From an uncultured Acidovorax sp. (lineage in GTDB: Bacteria; Pseudomonadota; Gammaproteobacteria; Burkholderiales; Burkholderiaceae_C), in contig CAJYKV010000020.1 of NCBI GenBank assembly GCA_913774955.1, positions 248,001 to 312,000 on the forward strand: a stretch of 64,000 nt of DNA. The letters are read 5' to 3'. Positions 19,002-27,543 of this stretch are shown here, in pieces (within the stretch, counting starts at the first letter, position 1; the number at the start of each line of letters is the position of its first letter). The notes below the pieces were generated by a model. It was given only the letters and a program-made list of their open reading frames with translations. It did not search any database and had not been told where the DNA came from. The position numbers were made by a program, and so were the translations under genes.

Positions 19002-19574
19002 TCAGCGCTGCCGCGGCACCCGGCCCATCAGGTAGAACTCCGGATTGGGCTGCATGCCCGCGAAGCTCGCCATGCGGTTGGAGAGGCCGAAGAACGCCGT
19101 GATGGCGGCGATGTCCCAGATGTCCTCGTCGTCGAAGCCGTGGGCGTGCAGCGCCGTGAAGTCGTCATCGCCGATCGCCTGCGACTGCTGACAGACCTTC
19201 ATCGCGAAGTCGAGCATTGCGCGCTGGCGCGGGGTGATGTCGGCCTTGCGGTGGTTCACGGCCACCTGGTCGGCCACGTAGGGCTTCTTCTCGTAGATGC
19301 GCAGCAGCGCACCGTGCGCCACCACGCAGTACAGGCACTGGTTGGCGGCGCTGGTCGCCGTCACGATCATCTCGCGGTCGCCTTTGGTGAGCGAGCCTTC
19401 CTCCTTGAGCATCAGTGCGTCGTGGTAGGCGAAGAAGGCGCGCCACTCGGCGGGCCGGCGCGCGAACGCCAGGAACACGTTGGGCACGAAGCCGGCCTTT
19501 TCCTGCACCTCGAGGATGCGGGCCTGGATGTCTTCGGGCAGCGTCTGCAGATCGGGAAGCGGGTAGCGGCTCAC
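19002..19574 (-). CDS. AhpD-like peroxidase-related protein
   Basis: 190 residues from a GTG start at 19574 with a GGAG box about 10 bases upstream. The carboxymuconolactone decarboxylase/AhpD core motif is CLYCVVAHG (C80, C83, H87), which in AhpD relays electrons for alkylhydroperoxide reduction. The protein matches the uncharacterised peroxidase-related subfamily with PEDIQARILEVQEKAGFVPN at the N-terminus and a C-terminal NRMASFAGMQPNPEFY. An upstream ATG would lengthen it into the IclR gene and is less likely. It follows the IclR regulator on the same strand with a 49-base gap, so it may be co-transcribed. The reaction is not established. Confidence 0.87.
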   Translation of the reverse strand: MSRYPLPDLQTLPEDIQARILEVQEKAGFVPNVFLAFARRPAEWRAFFAYHDALMLKEEGSLTKGDREMIVTATSAANQCLYCVVAHGALLRIYEKKPYVADQVAVNHRKADITPRQRAMLDFAMKVCQQSQAIGDDDFTALHAHGFDDEDIWDIAAITAFFGLSNRMASFAGMQPNPEFYLMGRVPRQR

Positions 19575-19623
19575 GGGGGTGTCTCCTGTCGTCGTTGGAA
19601 TGCGTCGCGCGGCGAAAACGGTA

Positions 19624-20535
19624 TCACGGATGCCAGTGGCTGGCACGCACGCCCGGCGAGGAGGGCGCCGAGGCGCTGCCGGCCAGCGCGTACGACAGCT
19701 GGTTCGCCGCCGCCACCACGGTCTGCGCGAGCGCTTCGAGCTTCTCCGCCTGCAGGCGCGATGCGGGCCCCGAGATGCACACCGAGCCCAGCAGCCGCCA
19801 GTGCATGCCGAATACCGGCGCCGATACCGTGGCGACGCCCTGTTCCCGCTCGCCGATGGACCAGTGGTACCCGCGCTGGCGGATGCGCTCGTACTCCGTG
19901 CCGGGCGCGCCCGAGAAGGCCAGGATCACGCGGCCCGGCGAGCCCTTGTCCAGCGGCAGGCCTTCCCCCATGCGCGCATGGTGCCGCAGGGCCTGGGGGC
20001 CTTCCACGCGCACGAGACAGGTGCGCACCTCTCCTTCGCGCACGTAGAAGGCCGCGCTTTCCCCGGTTGCCTGGGTGAGCGCGCGCAGGGCCGGCTCCAG
20101 GACGTTCTGCACGTCGAAGCCGGCCTGATAGCGCGCCCCCAGCCAGCCGGCGGCGGGCCCGAGGCGCCAGTCGCCGTCTTCGCGCTGCACCAGATAGCCG
20201 GACTGCGCCAGCGTGCGCGCGAGCCGCAGCACCGTGGTCTTGTGCAGCGCGCACCGCCGGCTCAGTTCGGCGAGCGACAGATGCGACTCGCCCACGCCGA
20301 ATGCCGCGAGCACCTGCAGCGCGCGCGTGACGGCGGTGACGCCGCCGTCGCGGGCGGTCGCCGGCGATTCCGCATCGCCCCCGGTGGGCGGCGTGGCTGG
20401 GGGCGCGGGAGGGCGCGCGGCCGCGGCGGCCCGCCGTGACGGGCCACGGCCTGCCGGCCTGGTGTCGGAGGGCCCCAGGGCCATGGCGGGCGCGGTGGAG
20501 GAGGGCGCCGGAGGAGTTCGTGTGGGGTTGCTCAT
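19624..20535 (-). CDS. IclR-family transcriptional regulator of the Bug/lactonase cluster
   Basis: 303 residues. Residues 1-63 are a disordered Pro/Ala/Arg-rich extension, unusual in length. Residues 66-125 form the IclR winged helix (AVTRALQVLAAFGVGESHLS, then CALHKTTVLRLARTLAQSGY). The remainder is the effector domain with YERIRQRGYHWSIGEREQGV. It diverges from the first Bug gene over 123 bp. That region contains direct repeats of GCATTGT (20549, 20564) and GCGAAACG (20556, 20576), likely its binding sites. By position it is the local regulator of the catabolic cluster to its right. The effector is unknown. Confidence 0.9.
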   Translation of the reverse strand: MSNPTRTPPAPSSTAPAMALGPSDTRPAGRGPSRRAAAAARPPAPPATPPTGGDAESPATARDGGVTAVTRALQVLAAFGVGESHLSLAELSRRCALHKTTVLRLARTLAQSGYLVQREDGDWRLGPAAGWLGARYQAGFDVQNVLEPALRALTQATGESAAFYVREGEVRTCLVRVEGPQALRHHARMGEGLPLDKGSPGRVILAFSGAPGTEYERIRQRGYHWSIGEREQGVATVSAPVFGMHWRLLGSVCISGPASRLQAEKLEALAQTVVAAANQLSYALAGSASAPSSPGVRASHWHP

Positions 20536-20548
20536 GGCAGTACGCGTT

Positions 20549-20583
20549 GCATTGTGCGAAACGGCATTGTATGCAGCGAAACG
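20549..20583. promoter_or_regulatory. Candidate IclR operator repeats
   Basis: GCGAAACG occurs at 20556-20563 and 20576-20583, exactly 20 bases apart, and GCATTGT precedes each (20549 and 20564). The block is centred in the 123-bp divergent region and covers the zone where promoters for both genes would be. Tandem sites two helical turns apart fit tetrameric IclR proteins. Confidence 0.45.
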
Positions 20584-20658
20584 TTTTTCTACAGTGGCGC
20601 CACGCCGGGTATCGACCACCACGGCGCCGGGCCGACAAACACAACGGAGACAACCGAC

Positions 20659-21666
20659 ATGCCATTCCTTCCGGCTTCCCGCCTTGCCCTGCCGCGCCGC
20701 GGCGCCCTGCTGCTGGCCCTGGCCGCCACCGCCGCGCTGTGCGCCGGCGGCGTCCATGCCCAGGCCGCCTACCCGAACAAGCCCATCCGCCTCATCGTGC
20801 CGTTCCCGCCGGGCGGCGGCACGGACATGATCGCGCGCACCGTGGCGCAGAAGCTCACCGACCAGCACAAGTGGAACGTGGTGGTGGACAACCGCCCCGG
20901 CGCCGGCGGCAACCTGGGCGTGGACGCCGCGGCCAAGGCCGCGCCGGATGGCTATACCCTCGTCATGGGCCAGACCAGCAACCTGGCCATCAACCCGTCG
21001 CTCTACGCCAAGCTGCCGTACGACCCGATCAAGGACCTGATTCCGGTGGCGCTGGTGTCGTCCGCGCCGATCGTGATGGCCGCGCCCGCCAGTTCACCCT
21101 ACAAGACCTTCGCCGACGTGGTGGCCGCCGCCAAGGGCAAGCCCGACGGCATCACGCTGGGCTACTCCGGCAACGGCACCGTGGCCCACTTGGCCGGCGA
21201 GCTGGCCGAGAACGCCGCCGGCATCAAGCTGCGCCACGTGCCCTACAAGGGCGCCTCCCAGGCCATGACCGACCTGGTGGGCGGGCAGATCGACCTGTAT
21301 ATGTCGGCCGTGCCCACGCTGCTGGGCCAGGTGCGCAACGGCAAGCTGCGCGCGGTGGCGATCACCTCGCTCAAGCGCTCGGCCCAACTGCCCGACACGC
21401 CCACGCTGGCGGAGTCCGGCTACAAGGACTTCGAGGCCGCATCGTGGTACGGCGTGCTGGCGCCCGCGGGCACCCCCGCGCCGATCGTGCAGACGCTCAA
21501 CAAGGCCATCAACCAGGCGCTGGCCCAGCCGGACGTGGCCGATAAGCTGAAATCCGAGGGCGGCGACGTGCTGGGCGGCACGCCCGAGAAGTTCAGCGCG
21601 CTGCTCAAGGCCGAAGTGCCGCGCTGGGCCAAGATCGTCAAGGACTCTGGCGCGAGCCTGGACTGA
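20659..21666 (+). CDS. Bug-family (TctC) periplasmic substrate-binding protein 1
   Basis: 335 residues. The signal peptide is cleaved probably after VHA at residue 34. The mature protein begins AAYPNKPIRLIVPFPPGGG, the family opening, followed by VVVDNRPGAGGN, HVPYKGASQAMTDLVGGQI and the C-terminal SEGGDVLGGTPEKF. Bug proteins bind small carboxylates, usually through water-bridged contacts in the pocket. It is the first gene of the plus-strand catabolic cluster and diverges from the IclR regulator. No TctA/TctB membrane genes lie near, so either a distant permease is used or the protein serves as a sensor. Ligand unknown. Confidence 0.93.
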   Translation: MPFLPASRLALPRRGALLLALAATAALCAGGVHAQAAYPNKPIRLIVPFPPGGGTDMIARTVAQKLTDQHKWNVVVDNRPGAGGNLGVDAAAKAAPDGYTLVMGQTSNLAINPSLYAKLPYDPIKDLIPVALVSSAPIVMAAPASSPYKTFADVVAAAKGKPDGITLGYSGNGTVAHLAGELAENAAGIKLRHVPYKGASQAMTDLVGGQIDLYMSAVPTLLGQVRNGKLRAVAITSLKRSAQLPDTPTLAESGYKDFEAASWYGVLAPAGTPAPIVQTLNKAINQALAQPDVADKLKSEGGDVLGGTPEKFSALLKAEVPRWAKIVKDSGASLD

Positions 21667-21701
21667 CCGGCCGCACCCGCCGCCGTTTTCCGCGTTTCCG
21701 C

Positions 21702-22658
21702 ATGACGCTCGCCATGGACCGCGACGACCGCCCCGCCACGCCCGTGCGCTTCTCGGCCGGCACCGCCGCACCGCGCACGCCGGTACCCGAGGGCGCCTGC
21801 GACTGCCACGTGCATCTCTACGACAGCCGTTTTCCGGCCGATCCGGCGGCCCGGCTGAGGCCACCTGATGCACAGGTCTCCGACCTGCGCGCACTGCAGC
21901 GCCGCATCGGCACCACCCGTGCCGTGCTGGTCACGCCGTCCACCTACGGCACCGACAACCGCTGCATGCTGCAGGGGCTGGCGGCGCTGGGCGACGAAGC
22001 GCGCGGCGTGGCGGTGATCGGCGGCCATGAGAGCGATGCCGAGCTGCGCCGCCTGCACGGGGCCGGCGTGCGCGGCGCGCGTCTCAATTTGTCGCTGGGC
22101 GTGTCCGGCACCGCGGAATCGCTACTGCCGCTGGCGCAGCGCATCGCTCCGCTCGGCTGGCACCTGCAACTGCTGATGGCCCCCGACCTGCTGGCGGACC
22201 GGGCCGACGTGCTGCGCCGGCTGCCGGTGCCGCTGGTCTTCGATCACTTCGGACGCATTCCTCCTGCGCTCGCCGGTCGCCATCCTGCCCAAGCGCTGCT
22301 GCTCGAGCTGCTGCGGGACGGCCGCGCGTGGATCAAGCTCTCCGGCGGCTACATCGTGAGCGAGCGCCATGCGGTGGACGACCCGGGGCTGGACGCGCTG
22401 GCCGAGAGCTACCTGCGCGCGGCGCCGGAGCGCGTGGTCTGGGGCAGCGACTGGCCCCACGCCACCGCGACGGCCGGCCTGCAGCCGCTTCCCGACGACG
22501 CGCAGCAGCTGGACTGCCTGGCCCGCTGGGCCCGGCAGACGGGCGATGGCCTGTTGCTGCAACGCGTGCTGGTGGACAACCCGGCCGCCCTCTACGGTTT
22601 CGCGCCCGCCGCGGCCGTGCTTGAAACCTCCACGAGAACACCGAGAGACATTCCATGA
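21702..22658 (+). CDS. Lactonase-type amidohydrolase 1 (PDC hydrolase / galactarolactone isomerase family)
   Basis: 318 residues. An amidohydrolase beta-barrel with the metal motif CDCHVHLYD (H36, H38), then LVTPSTYGTDNRC, LVFDHFGRI and VVWGSDWPHA, where the last Asp is the catalytic base. This set fits the 2-pyrone-4,6-dicarboxylate lactonase, sulfomuconolactone hydrolase and D-galactarolactone isomerase group, which act on lactones of organic or sugar acids. A paralogue lies at 27544. The stop overlaps the next Bug gene start (ATGA), implying translational coupling of a lactonase with a binding protein. The ATG at 21702 gives 30 residues before the barrel; the ATG four codons later is an alternative. 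Substrate unknown. Cytoplasmic. Confidence 0.85.
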   Translation: MTLAMDRDDRPATPVRFSAGTAAPRTPVPEGACDCHVHLYDSRFPADPAARLRPPDAQVSDLRALQRRIGTTRAVLVTPSTYGTDNRCMLQGLAALGDEARGVAVIGGHESDAELRRLHGAGVRGARLNLSLGVSGTAESLLPLAQRIAPLGWHLQLLMAPDLLADRADVLRRLPVPLVFDHFGRIPPALAGRHPAQALLLELLRDGRAWIKLSGGYIVSERHAVDDPGLDALAESYLRAAPERVVWGSDWPHATATAGLQPLPDDAQQLDCLARWARQTGDGLLLQRVLVDNPAALYGFAPAAAVLETSTRTPRDIP

Positions 22659-23692
22659 ACGACTTCCTCCCCACATCCGCATCCCGCCCCGCCGGTTCCC
22701 GCGCCGGCATCGGCCGCCGCGGCCTGATCGCCTCCGCAGGCGCGCTGCTGCTGGGATCGCTGGCCACGGTCCCGGCGCTGGCGCAGTCCGACTGGCCCGC
22801 CGGAAAGACCATCACCTGGGTCGTGCCGTATCCCCCGGGCGGCAGCACCGACGTGCTGGGTCGCAACATCGCGCAGCGTGTGGGCACCGCCCTCGGCACC
22901 CATGTGATCGTGGACAACAAGGCGGGTGCCACCGGCACCATCGGCGCCGCCTTCGTGGCCAAGGCCGCGCCCGATGGATACACGCTGCTCGGCACCTCGA
23001 TCGGCCCGCAGGCCATCGCGCCGCACCTCTTGGGCAAGCTGCCCTACGACCCGATCGCCGGCTTCGAGCCTGTGGTGACCATCGGCACGATTCCCCACAT
23101 TCTGGTGGTGGGCGCGGAGCAGCCCTTCAAGACCGTGGCCGACCTCCTGGCGGCGGCCAAGGTGCAGCCCGGCCAGCTGGCGTTCGCCTCCGGCGGCAAC
23201 GGCACCATCCTGCAGATGCAGGGCGAACTGCTGCAGCAGCAGACGGGCGCGCGCTTCATCCACGTGCCCTACAAGGGCGACACCCCGGCCCTGCAGGACA
23301 CGCTGGCCGGCCAGGTGCAGTTCATGTTCGCCCCGGTGGCCGCGGCGCTGCCGCACGTGCAGGCCGGCAAGCTGCGCGCGCTGGCCGTCACCTCCGCGCA
23401 GCGGCTCCAGGCGCTGCCTGCCGTGCCCACCATGGCCGAGGTCGGCATGAAGGACTTCGTCGTCGAGCAGTGGCAGGCCGTGTTCGCGCCCTCCAGGACG
23501 CCGGCCGCCGTGGTCCAGCGCCTCAACCAGGAAATCAACAAAGTCTTGAAAGATCCGGACGTCGTGGCGCTGGCCGACAAGCTCGGCGTGACGCTGGTCG
23601 GCGGCACGCCCCGGCAGCTGGGCGACCTGCAGAAGGCCGATTCCGCCAAGTGGGCGAAGGTCATCAAGGACGGAAACATCAAGGCCGAGTAA
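22655..23692 (+). CDS. Bug-family periplasmic substrate-binding protein 2
   Basis: 345 residues. The signal region contains GRRGLIASAGALLLG (R21-R22), a possible twin-arginine signal, unlike the other three Bug proteins here. Cleavage is probably after ALA at residue 43. The mature fold shows TITWVVPYPPGGSTDVLGRN, VIVDNKAGATGTIG, IHVPYKGDTPALQDTLAGQV and the C-terminal LGVTLVGGTPRQLGDLQ. Its start overlaps the stop of amidohydrolase 1 by four bases. Folding before export would be expected if Tat is used. Ligand unknown. Confidence 0.92.
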   Translation: MNDFLPTSASRPAGSRAGIGRRGLIASAGALLLGSLATVPALAQSDWPAGKTITWVVPYPPGGSTDVLGRNIAQRVGTALGTHVIVDNKAGATGTIGAAFVAKAAPDGYTLLGTSIGPQAIAPHLLGKLPYDPIAGFEPVVTIGTIPHILVVGAEQPFKTVADLLAAAKVQPGQLAFASGGNGTILQMQGELLQQQTGARFIHVPYKGDTPALQDTLAGQVQFMFAPVAAALPHVQAGKLRALAVTSAQRLQALPAVPTMAEVGMKDFVVEQWQAVFAPSRTPAAVVQRLNQEINKVLKDPDVVALADKLGVTLVGGTPRQLGDLQKADSAKWAKVIKDGNIKAE

Positions 23693-23762
23693 GGCCGCGG
23701 CCCCGTTCCTCCCGCGCTTTTTTTTCTTCCCCTCCTTCGCCATCGCATCGGAAACAACCACC

Positions 23763-24449
23763 ATGAGCCAACTCCCCGAAGTCATCCGCGACATCGAGCG
23801 CGTGAGCGCCGACGTCGTCGCCAAAGCCGCGACCTTCCAGGCCGCCATCCTGGCCGACGTGGCCGGCCGCCGCGGCACCATGCACGCCCGCGTGTCCCCC
23901 GTGCACCAATCCATGAAGGTGGCCGGCCCGGCCTTCACCGTCGAGGTGCGCCCCGGCGACAACCTCATGATCCACGCGGCCATCGCGCTGGCGAAACCTG
24001 GCGACGTGCTGGTGATCGACGGCAAGGGCGACCAGACCGCCGCCCTGATGGGCACGCTGATGCTCAGCGCCTGCAAGAAGATCGGGCTGGCCGGCGTGAT
24101 CGTCGATGGCGCGATCCGCGACAAGCTGGAGATCCTGGAGCTCGACTTCCCGGTATTCAGCGCGGGCTTCAACCCCGCCGGGCCCACCAAGTTCGTGCCC
24201 GGCCGCATCAACCACCCCATCTCCGCTGGCGGGGCCGTGGTGAACCCGGGCGACCTGGTGGTGGGCGATGCCGACGGCGTGGTCGTGATCGAGCGCGCCA
24301 AGGCCCCCGCCATGATGGCCCTGGCCGACAAGAAGGTGGCCGATGAGGCCGCACGCATCGACGCCATCGCCCGCGGCGATACGGCATCGAAGTGGCTGCC
24401 GGCGGCACTGCGCGCCGCCGGCGTGCTCAAGGAAGGGGAAACGCTGTGA
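23763..24449 (+). CDS. RraA-like / HMG-CHA aldolase family protein
   Basis: 228 residues. The family core is KPGDVLVIDGKGDQTAALMG, then LAGVIVDGAIRDKLEI, giving the R-D-x2-E element that binds substrate and divalent metal in 4-hydroxy-4-methyl-2-oxoglutarate / 4-carboxy-4-hydroxy-2-oxoadipate aldolases. The same fold includes RraA, the RNase E inhibitor, and oxaloacetate decarboxylases. In this cluster an aldolase or decarboxylase of a branched oxo-acid is the better reading. Its stop overlaps the GTG start of the dehydrogenase gene (GTGA), so the two are coupled. The ATG at 23763 follows a 70-base gap after Bug 2. The substrate is not readable. Confidence 0.85.
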   Translation: MSQLPEVIRDIERVSADVVAKAATFQAAILADVAGRRGTMHARVSPVHQSMKVAGPAFTVEVRPGDNLMIHAAIALAKPGDVLVIDGKGDQTAALMGTLMLSACKKIGLAGVIVDGAIRDKLEILELDFPVFSAGFNPAGPTKFVPGRINHPISAGGAVVNPGDLVVGDADGVVVIERAKAPAMMALADKKVADEAARIDAIARGDTASKWLPAALRAAGVLKEGETL

Positions 24450-25378
24450 GGGCCCATACCATCATCGTCACCGGCGCCGACCTGGCGCAACAGGCCCTGG
24501 ATCTGCTCGGGGGTTTCGAGATCGTCTATGCCGGCAAGACGCCCACCGAGGACGACCTCGTGGCACTGTGCCGCCAGCATGACCCGGTGGCCATGATCGT
24601 GCGCTACGGGAAGGTGGGCGCGGCCGTGATGGACGCGGCGCCGTCGCTGAAGGTGATCTCCAAGCACGGCAGCGGCACCGACACCATCGACAAGGTCGCG
24701 GCGAAGGCGCGCGGCATCGAGGTGGTGGCCGCCGTGGGCGCCAACGCCGCCGCGGTCGCCGAGCAGGCACTGGCGCTGCTGCTGGCCTGCGCCAAGTCGG
24801 TCGTGGAGCTGGACGCGCGCATGCACGCCGGCCATTGGGACAAGGCCACGCACAAGAGCCTGGAGCTGGGCGGCCGCACCGTGGGCCTGGTGGGCCTGGG
24901 CGCGATCGGCCTGCGCTTCGCGAAGATGGCCGACGCGCTCGGCATGCGCGTGATCGGCTTCGATCCGTTCGCGAAGAACCTGCCGGACTATGTGCAGAGC
25001 GCGCCGCTCGACGCCATCTGGCGCGAGTCGGACGCTGTGTCTTTGCACTGCCCGCTGACCGACGAGAACCGCGGCATGCTGAACGCGGCCACGCTGGCGC
25101 AGTGCAAGCGCGGCGTGATCGTGGTGAACACCGCGCGCGGCGGCCTGATCGACGAGGCGGCGCTGTTGGAGGCCGTGCGCTCCCGCCACGTGATGGCGGC
25201 GGGGCTGGACAGCTTCGCCGTGGAGCCGATGACCGCAGGCCACCCGTTCCAGGGCGAAAAGCACTTCGTTCTCTCCCCGCACATCGGCGGCGTGACCAGC
25301 GATGCGTACGTGAACATGGGGGTGGGCGCGGCGAAGAACCTGCTGGCCGTGCTGGAGCGTGCTGCCGCAGCGGCGTGA
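24446..25378 (+). CDS. D-isomer-specific 2-hydroxyacid dehydrogenase
   Basis: 310 residues from a GTG at 24446 that overlaps the aldolase stop; AAGGAAGGGG provides the ribosome binding site. The NAD(P) fold carries TVGLVGLGAIGLRFAK. The catalytic Arg is in VNTARGGLIDE, the Glu in DSFAVEPM, and the His in LSPHIGG, so the triad is complete. It is related to phosphoglycerate, glyoxylate/hydroxypyruvate and hydroxyacid dehydrogenases. With the preceding aldolase it would oxidise or reduce a 2-hydroxy/2-oxo acid product of the lactone pathway. Cytoplasmic. Confidence 0.9.
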   Translation: MRAHTIIVTGADLAQQALDLLGGFEIVYAGKTPTEDDLVALCRQHDPVAMIVRYGKVGAAVMDAAPSLKVISKHGSGTDTIDKVAAKARGIEVVAAVGANAAAVAEQALALLLACAKSVVELDARMHAGHWDKATHKSLELGGRTVGLVGLGAIGLRFAKMADALGMRVIGFDPFAKNLPDYVQSAPLDAIWRESDAVSLHCPLTDENRGMLNAATLAQCKRGVIVVNTARGGLIDEAALLEAVRSRHVMAAGLDSFAVEPMTAGHPFQGEKHFVLSPHIGGVTSDAYVNMGVGAAKNLLAVLERAAAAA

Positions 25379-25476
25379 TCGAAGGGCAGGGCATGGCTGC
25401 ATGGCCGCGCTCTGCGCCAGCGACCATTCATCACACGAGGCCGCGCGCGACGCGGCCCATGACAGGAGACATGCGC

Positions 25477-26499
25477 ATGCATTCCATTTCTGCACGCACC
25501 GGGCGAACCCCGTTGGCCCGGTTCACCGCATCCGTTCCGAAGGCCCTGGCTGCCACGCTCTTCTTCGCTGCACCGGCCACCAGCTTCGCGCAGGCCGGCG
25601 CATACCGCGCCAAGCCGGTCAAGCTGGTGGTGGGCTTCGCGGCCGGCGGCCCCACGGACGTGGTGGCGCGCGCCTTCGCGGACCACGCCAGCCGCGTGCT
25701 GGGCCAGCCGTTCATCATCGACAACAAGCCCGGTGCCAACACCATCCTGGCCGCGCAGGCCGTGGCCAGCGCGGCGGCGGACGGCTACACGCTGCTGTTC
25801 GGCGCCACCAACCACACGATGATCCCGGGGCTCTACAGCGGCCGGGTGAAGTTCGATGCGGTGAAATCCTTCAAGCCGCTGTGCACGGTGGCCACCAGCC
25901 CCACGGTGCTGGTGGTGGGGCCGGGCATGCCGGTGAAGACGCTGGCCGACTACATGGCCCGCGCCCGCCAGGAGCCGGGGCGCATCACCGCGGGCACTGC
26001 GGGCGTGGGCAGTTCCGGGCATTTCGCCACCGAGATGTTCGCGCGCGCCAACGGGCTGAAGTTGAACCACGTGCCCTACAAGGGCGCCGCGCCCGTGGTC
26101 ACCGACCTGATGGGTGGCCAGCTCGACAGCTCGTTCCCCACGCTCGGCTCGGTGCTGCCGCAGATCAAAAGCGGCAAGCTGGCGGCGCTGGCGGTGGCGT
26201 CGCCGAAGCGCTCGTCGCTGCTGCCGCAGGTGCCCACCTTCGCCGAGGCCGGCGGCGGCAACTATTCCGCCGATGCCTGGTACGGCGTGCTGGCGCCTGC
26301 CGGCCTCCCCGAGCCCATCGCGCAGCAGCTCGAGAAAGCCGCGCGCGAGTTCACCGGCAGTGCCGCGGCGGCCGAGAAGCTGCGCGGCCTGGGGCTCGAT
26401 CCGGACTCCACCTGCGGCGCGGCTTTCTCAGCGCAGGTCGAGCGCGAAGTCGCGGCCTACACGCAGATCGCCCGCGATCTGGACCTGAAGGCAGAGTAA
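25477..26499 (+). CDS. Bug-family periplasmic substrate-binding protein 3
   Basis: 340 residues from the ATG at 25477; ACAGGAGAC stands 8 bases upstream. An ATG two codons earlier (25471) is only 2 bases from that box and so less likely. The signal peptide is probably cleaved after SFA at residue 38. The mature part shows PVKLVVGFAAGGPTDVVARA, IIDNKPGANTILA, HVPYKGAAPVVTDLMGGQL and YGVLAPAGLPEP. It has a Cys in the C-terminal tail (DSTCGAAF). It follows the dehydrogenase by 98 bases on the same strand. Ligand unknown. Confidence 0.92.
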   Translation: MHSISARTGRTPLARFTASVPKALAATLFFAAPATSFAQAGAYRAKPVKLVVGFAAGGPTDVVARAFADHASRVLGQPFIIDNKPGANTILAAQAVASAAADGYTLLFGATNHTMIPGLYSGRVKFDAVKSFKPLCTVATSPTVLVVGPGMPVKTLADYMARARQEPGRITAGTAGVGSSGHFATEMFARANGLKLNHVPYKGAAPVVTDLMGGQLDSSFPTLGSVLPQIKSGKLAALAVASPKRSSLLPQVPTFAEAGGGNYSADAWYGVLAPAGLPEPIAQQLEKAAREFTGSAAAAEKLRGLGLDPDSTCGAAFSAQVEREVAAYTQIARDLDLKAE

Positions 26500-26507
26500 T
26501 GAAGCCA

Positions 26508-26536
26508 ACCCCCTGAGGCGCTTCGCGCCTTCTCCC
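26508..26536. repeat. Head segment of the CCCCCTGAG repeat family, copy at 26.5 kb
   Basis: The 29 bases read ACCCCCTGAGGCGCTTCGC followed by GCCTTCTCCC. They contain a GGCGC-TTC-GCGCC hairpin and match the start of the longer repeat at 48234, where the corresponding hairpin has different bases but is still paired. Only the head is recognisable here. It fills the gap between Bug genes 3 and 4. Confidence 0.6.
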
Positions 26537-26580
26537 GCCTCGCTGCGCGAGTTGACGATGACTACTACTTAGGAGACACC

Positions 26581-27537
26581 ATGCACCGCTTCATCAAACC
26601 CCTCGTCGCCGCGGTCGCCCTGGCCGCCGGCCTGGCCCAGGCCGCCTTTCCGGAGCGGCCCATCACCATCGTCGTGCCGTATGCGCCTGGCGGCGCCGCC
26701 GATGCGGTGGCGCGCGTGATCGCGACGCGCATGGGCGAGAAGCTCGGCTCCAGCGTGATCGTGGACAACAAGCCCGGCGCCAGCGGAACGATCGGCGAGA
26801 GCTTCGTCGCCAAGGCGCCGGCCGACGGCTACACGATGCTCTACGACGCCACGCCGTACTCCATCAACCCGCACCTGTTCCCGAAGATGCCGTATGCGAG
26901 CACCGCGCTGCAGCCGCTTTCGATGGTGCTGCTCGCACCCAACGTGCTCATCGTGAAGGCCGACTCGCCGTTCAAGAACGTGGGCGACCTCGTCGCCAAG
27001 GCGAAGGCCCAGCCCGGCAAGCTCAACTTCGCCTCCGGCGGCAGCGGCACGGTGCAGCGCCTGGCCGCCGAGCTGTTCCGCCAGCAGCTGGGCCTGGACA
27101 TGGTGCACGTGCCCTACAAGAGCGGCGGCCCGGCGATCGCCGACGTGATGGGTGGGCAGGTGGACTTCATGTTCGGCACCGTGGCCGCCACCTACCCGCT
27201 GGTGTCCGGCGGCAAGCTGCGCGCACTGGCCGTGTCCGCGCCCGAGCGCTCCAAGCGCCTGCCCGACGTGCCCACCGTGGCCGAGTCCGCCATTCCCGGC
27301 TACGAGGCCTACGAGTGGAACGGCGTGTTCCTGCCCGCCGGCACGCCCGCGCCCATCGCCGCGCAACTGCAGCAGGCGCTGGCGGCGGTGCTGAAGGAAG
27401 ACGAGGTGCGCCAGCGGCTGACCGACCTGGGCGCCCAGCCCATCGGCTCCACGCCGGCCGAGTTCGCCACCTTCCTGAAGAAGGAAGACGCGAAGTGGGG
27501 CGGGGTGGTGAAGAAGGGCAACATCCAGCTCGACTAG
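26581..27537 (+). CDS. Bug-family periplasmic substrate-binding protein 4
   Basis: 318 residues. A short signal peptide is cleaved probably after AQA at residue 21. The mature protein opens with AFPERPITIVVPYAPGGAAD, then VIVDNKPGASGTIGES, VHVPYKSGGPAIADVMGGQV and NGVFLPAGTPAP. TTAGGAGACACC precedes the ATG. The next gene, the second amidohydrolase, starts 6 bases after this stop, repeating the Bug-amidohydrolase pairing seen at 21-22 kb. Ligand unknown. Confidence 0.93.
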   Translation: MHRFIKPLVAAVALAAGLAQAAFPERPITIVVPYAPGGAADAVARVIATRMGEKLGSSVIVDNKPGASGTIGESFVAKAPADGYTMLYDATPYSINPHLFPKMPYASTALQPLSMVLLAPNVLIVKADSPFKNVGDLVAKAKAQPGKLNFASGGSGTVQRLAAELFRQQLGLDMVHVPYKSGGPAIADVMGGQVDFMFGTVAATYPLVSGGKLRALAVSAPERSKRLPDVPTVAESAIPGYEAYEWNGVFLPAGTPAPIAAQLQQALAAVLKEDEVRQRLTDLGAQPIGSTPAEFATFLKKEDAKWGGVVKKGNIQLD

Positions 27538-27543
27538 TACGCG

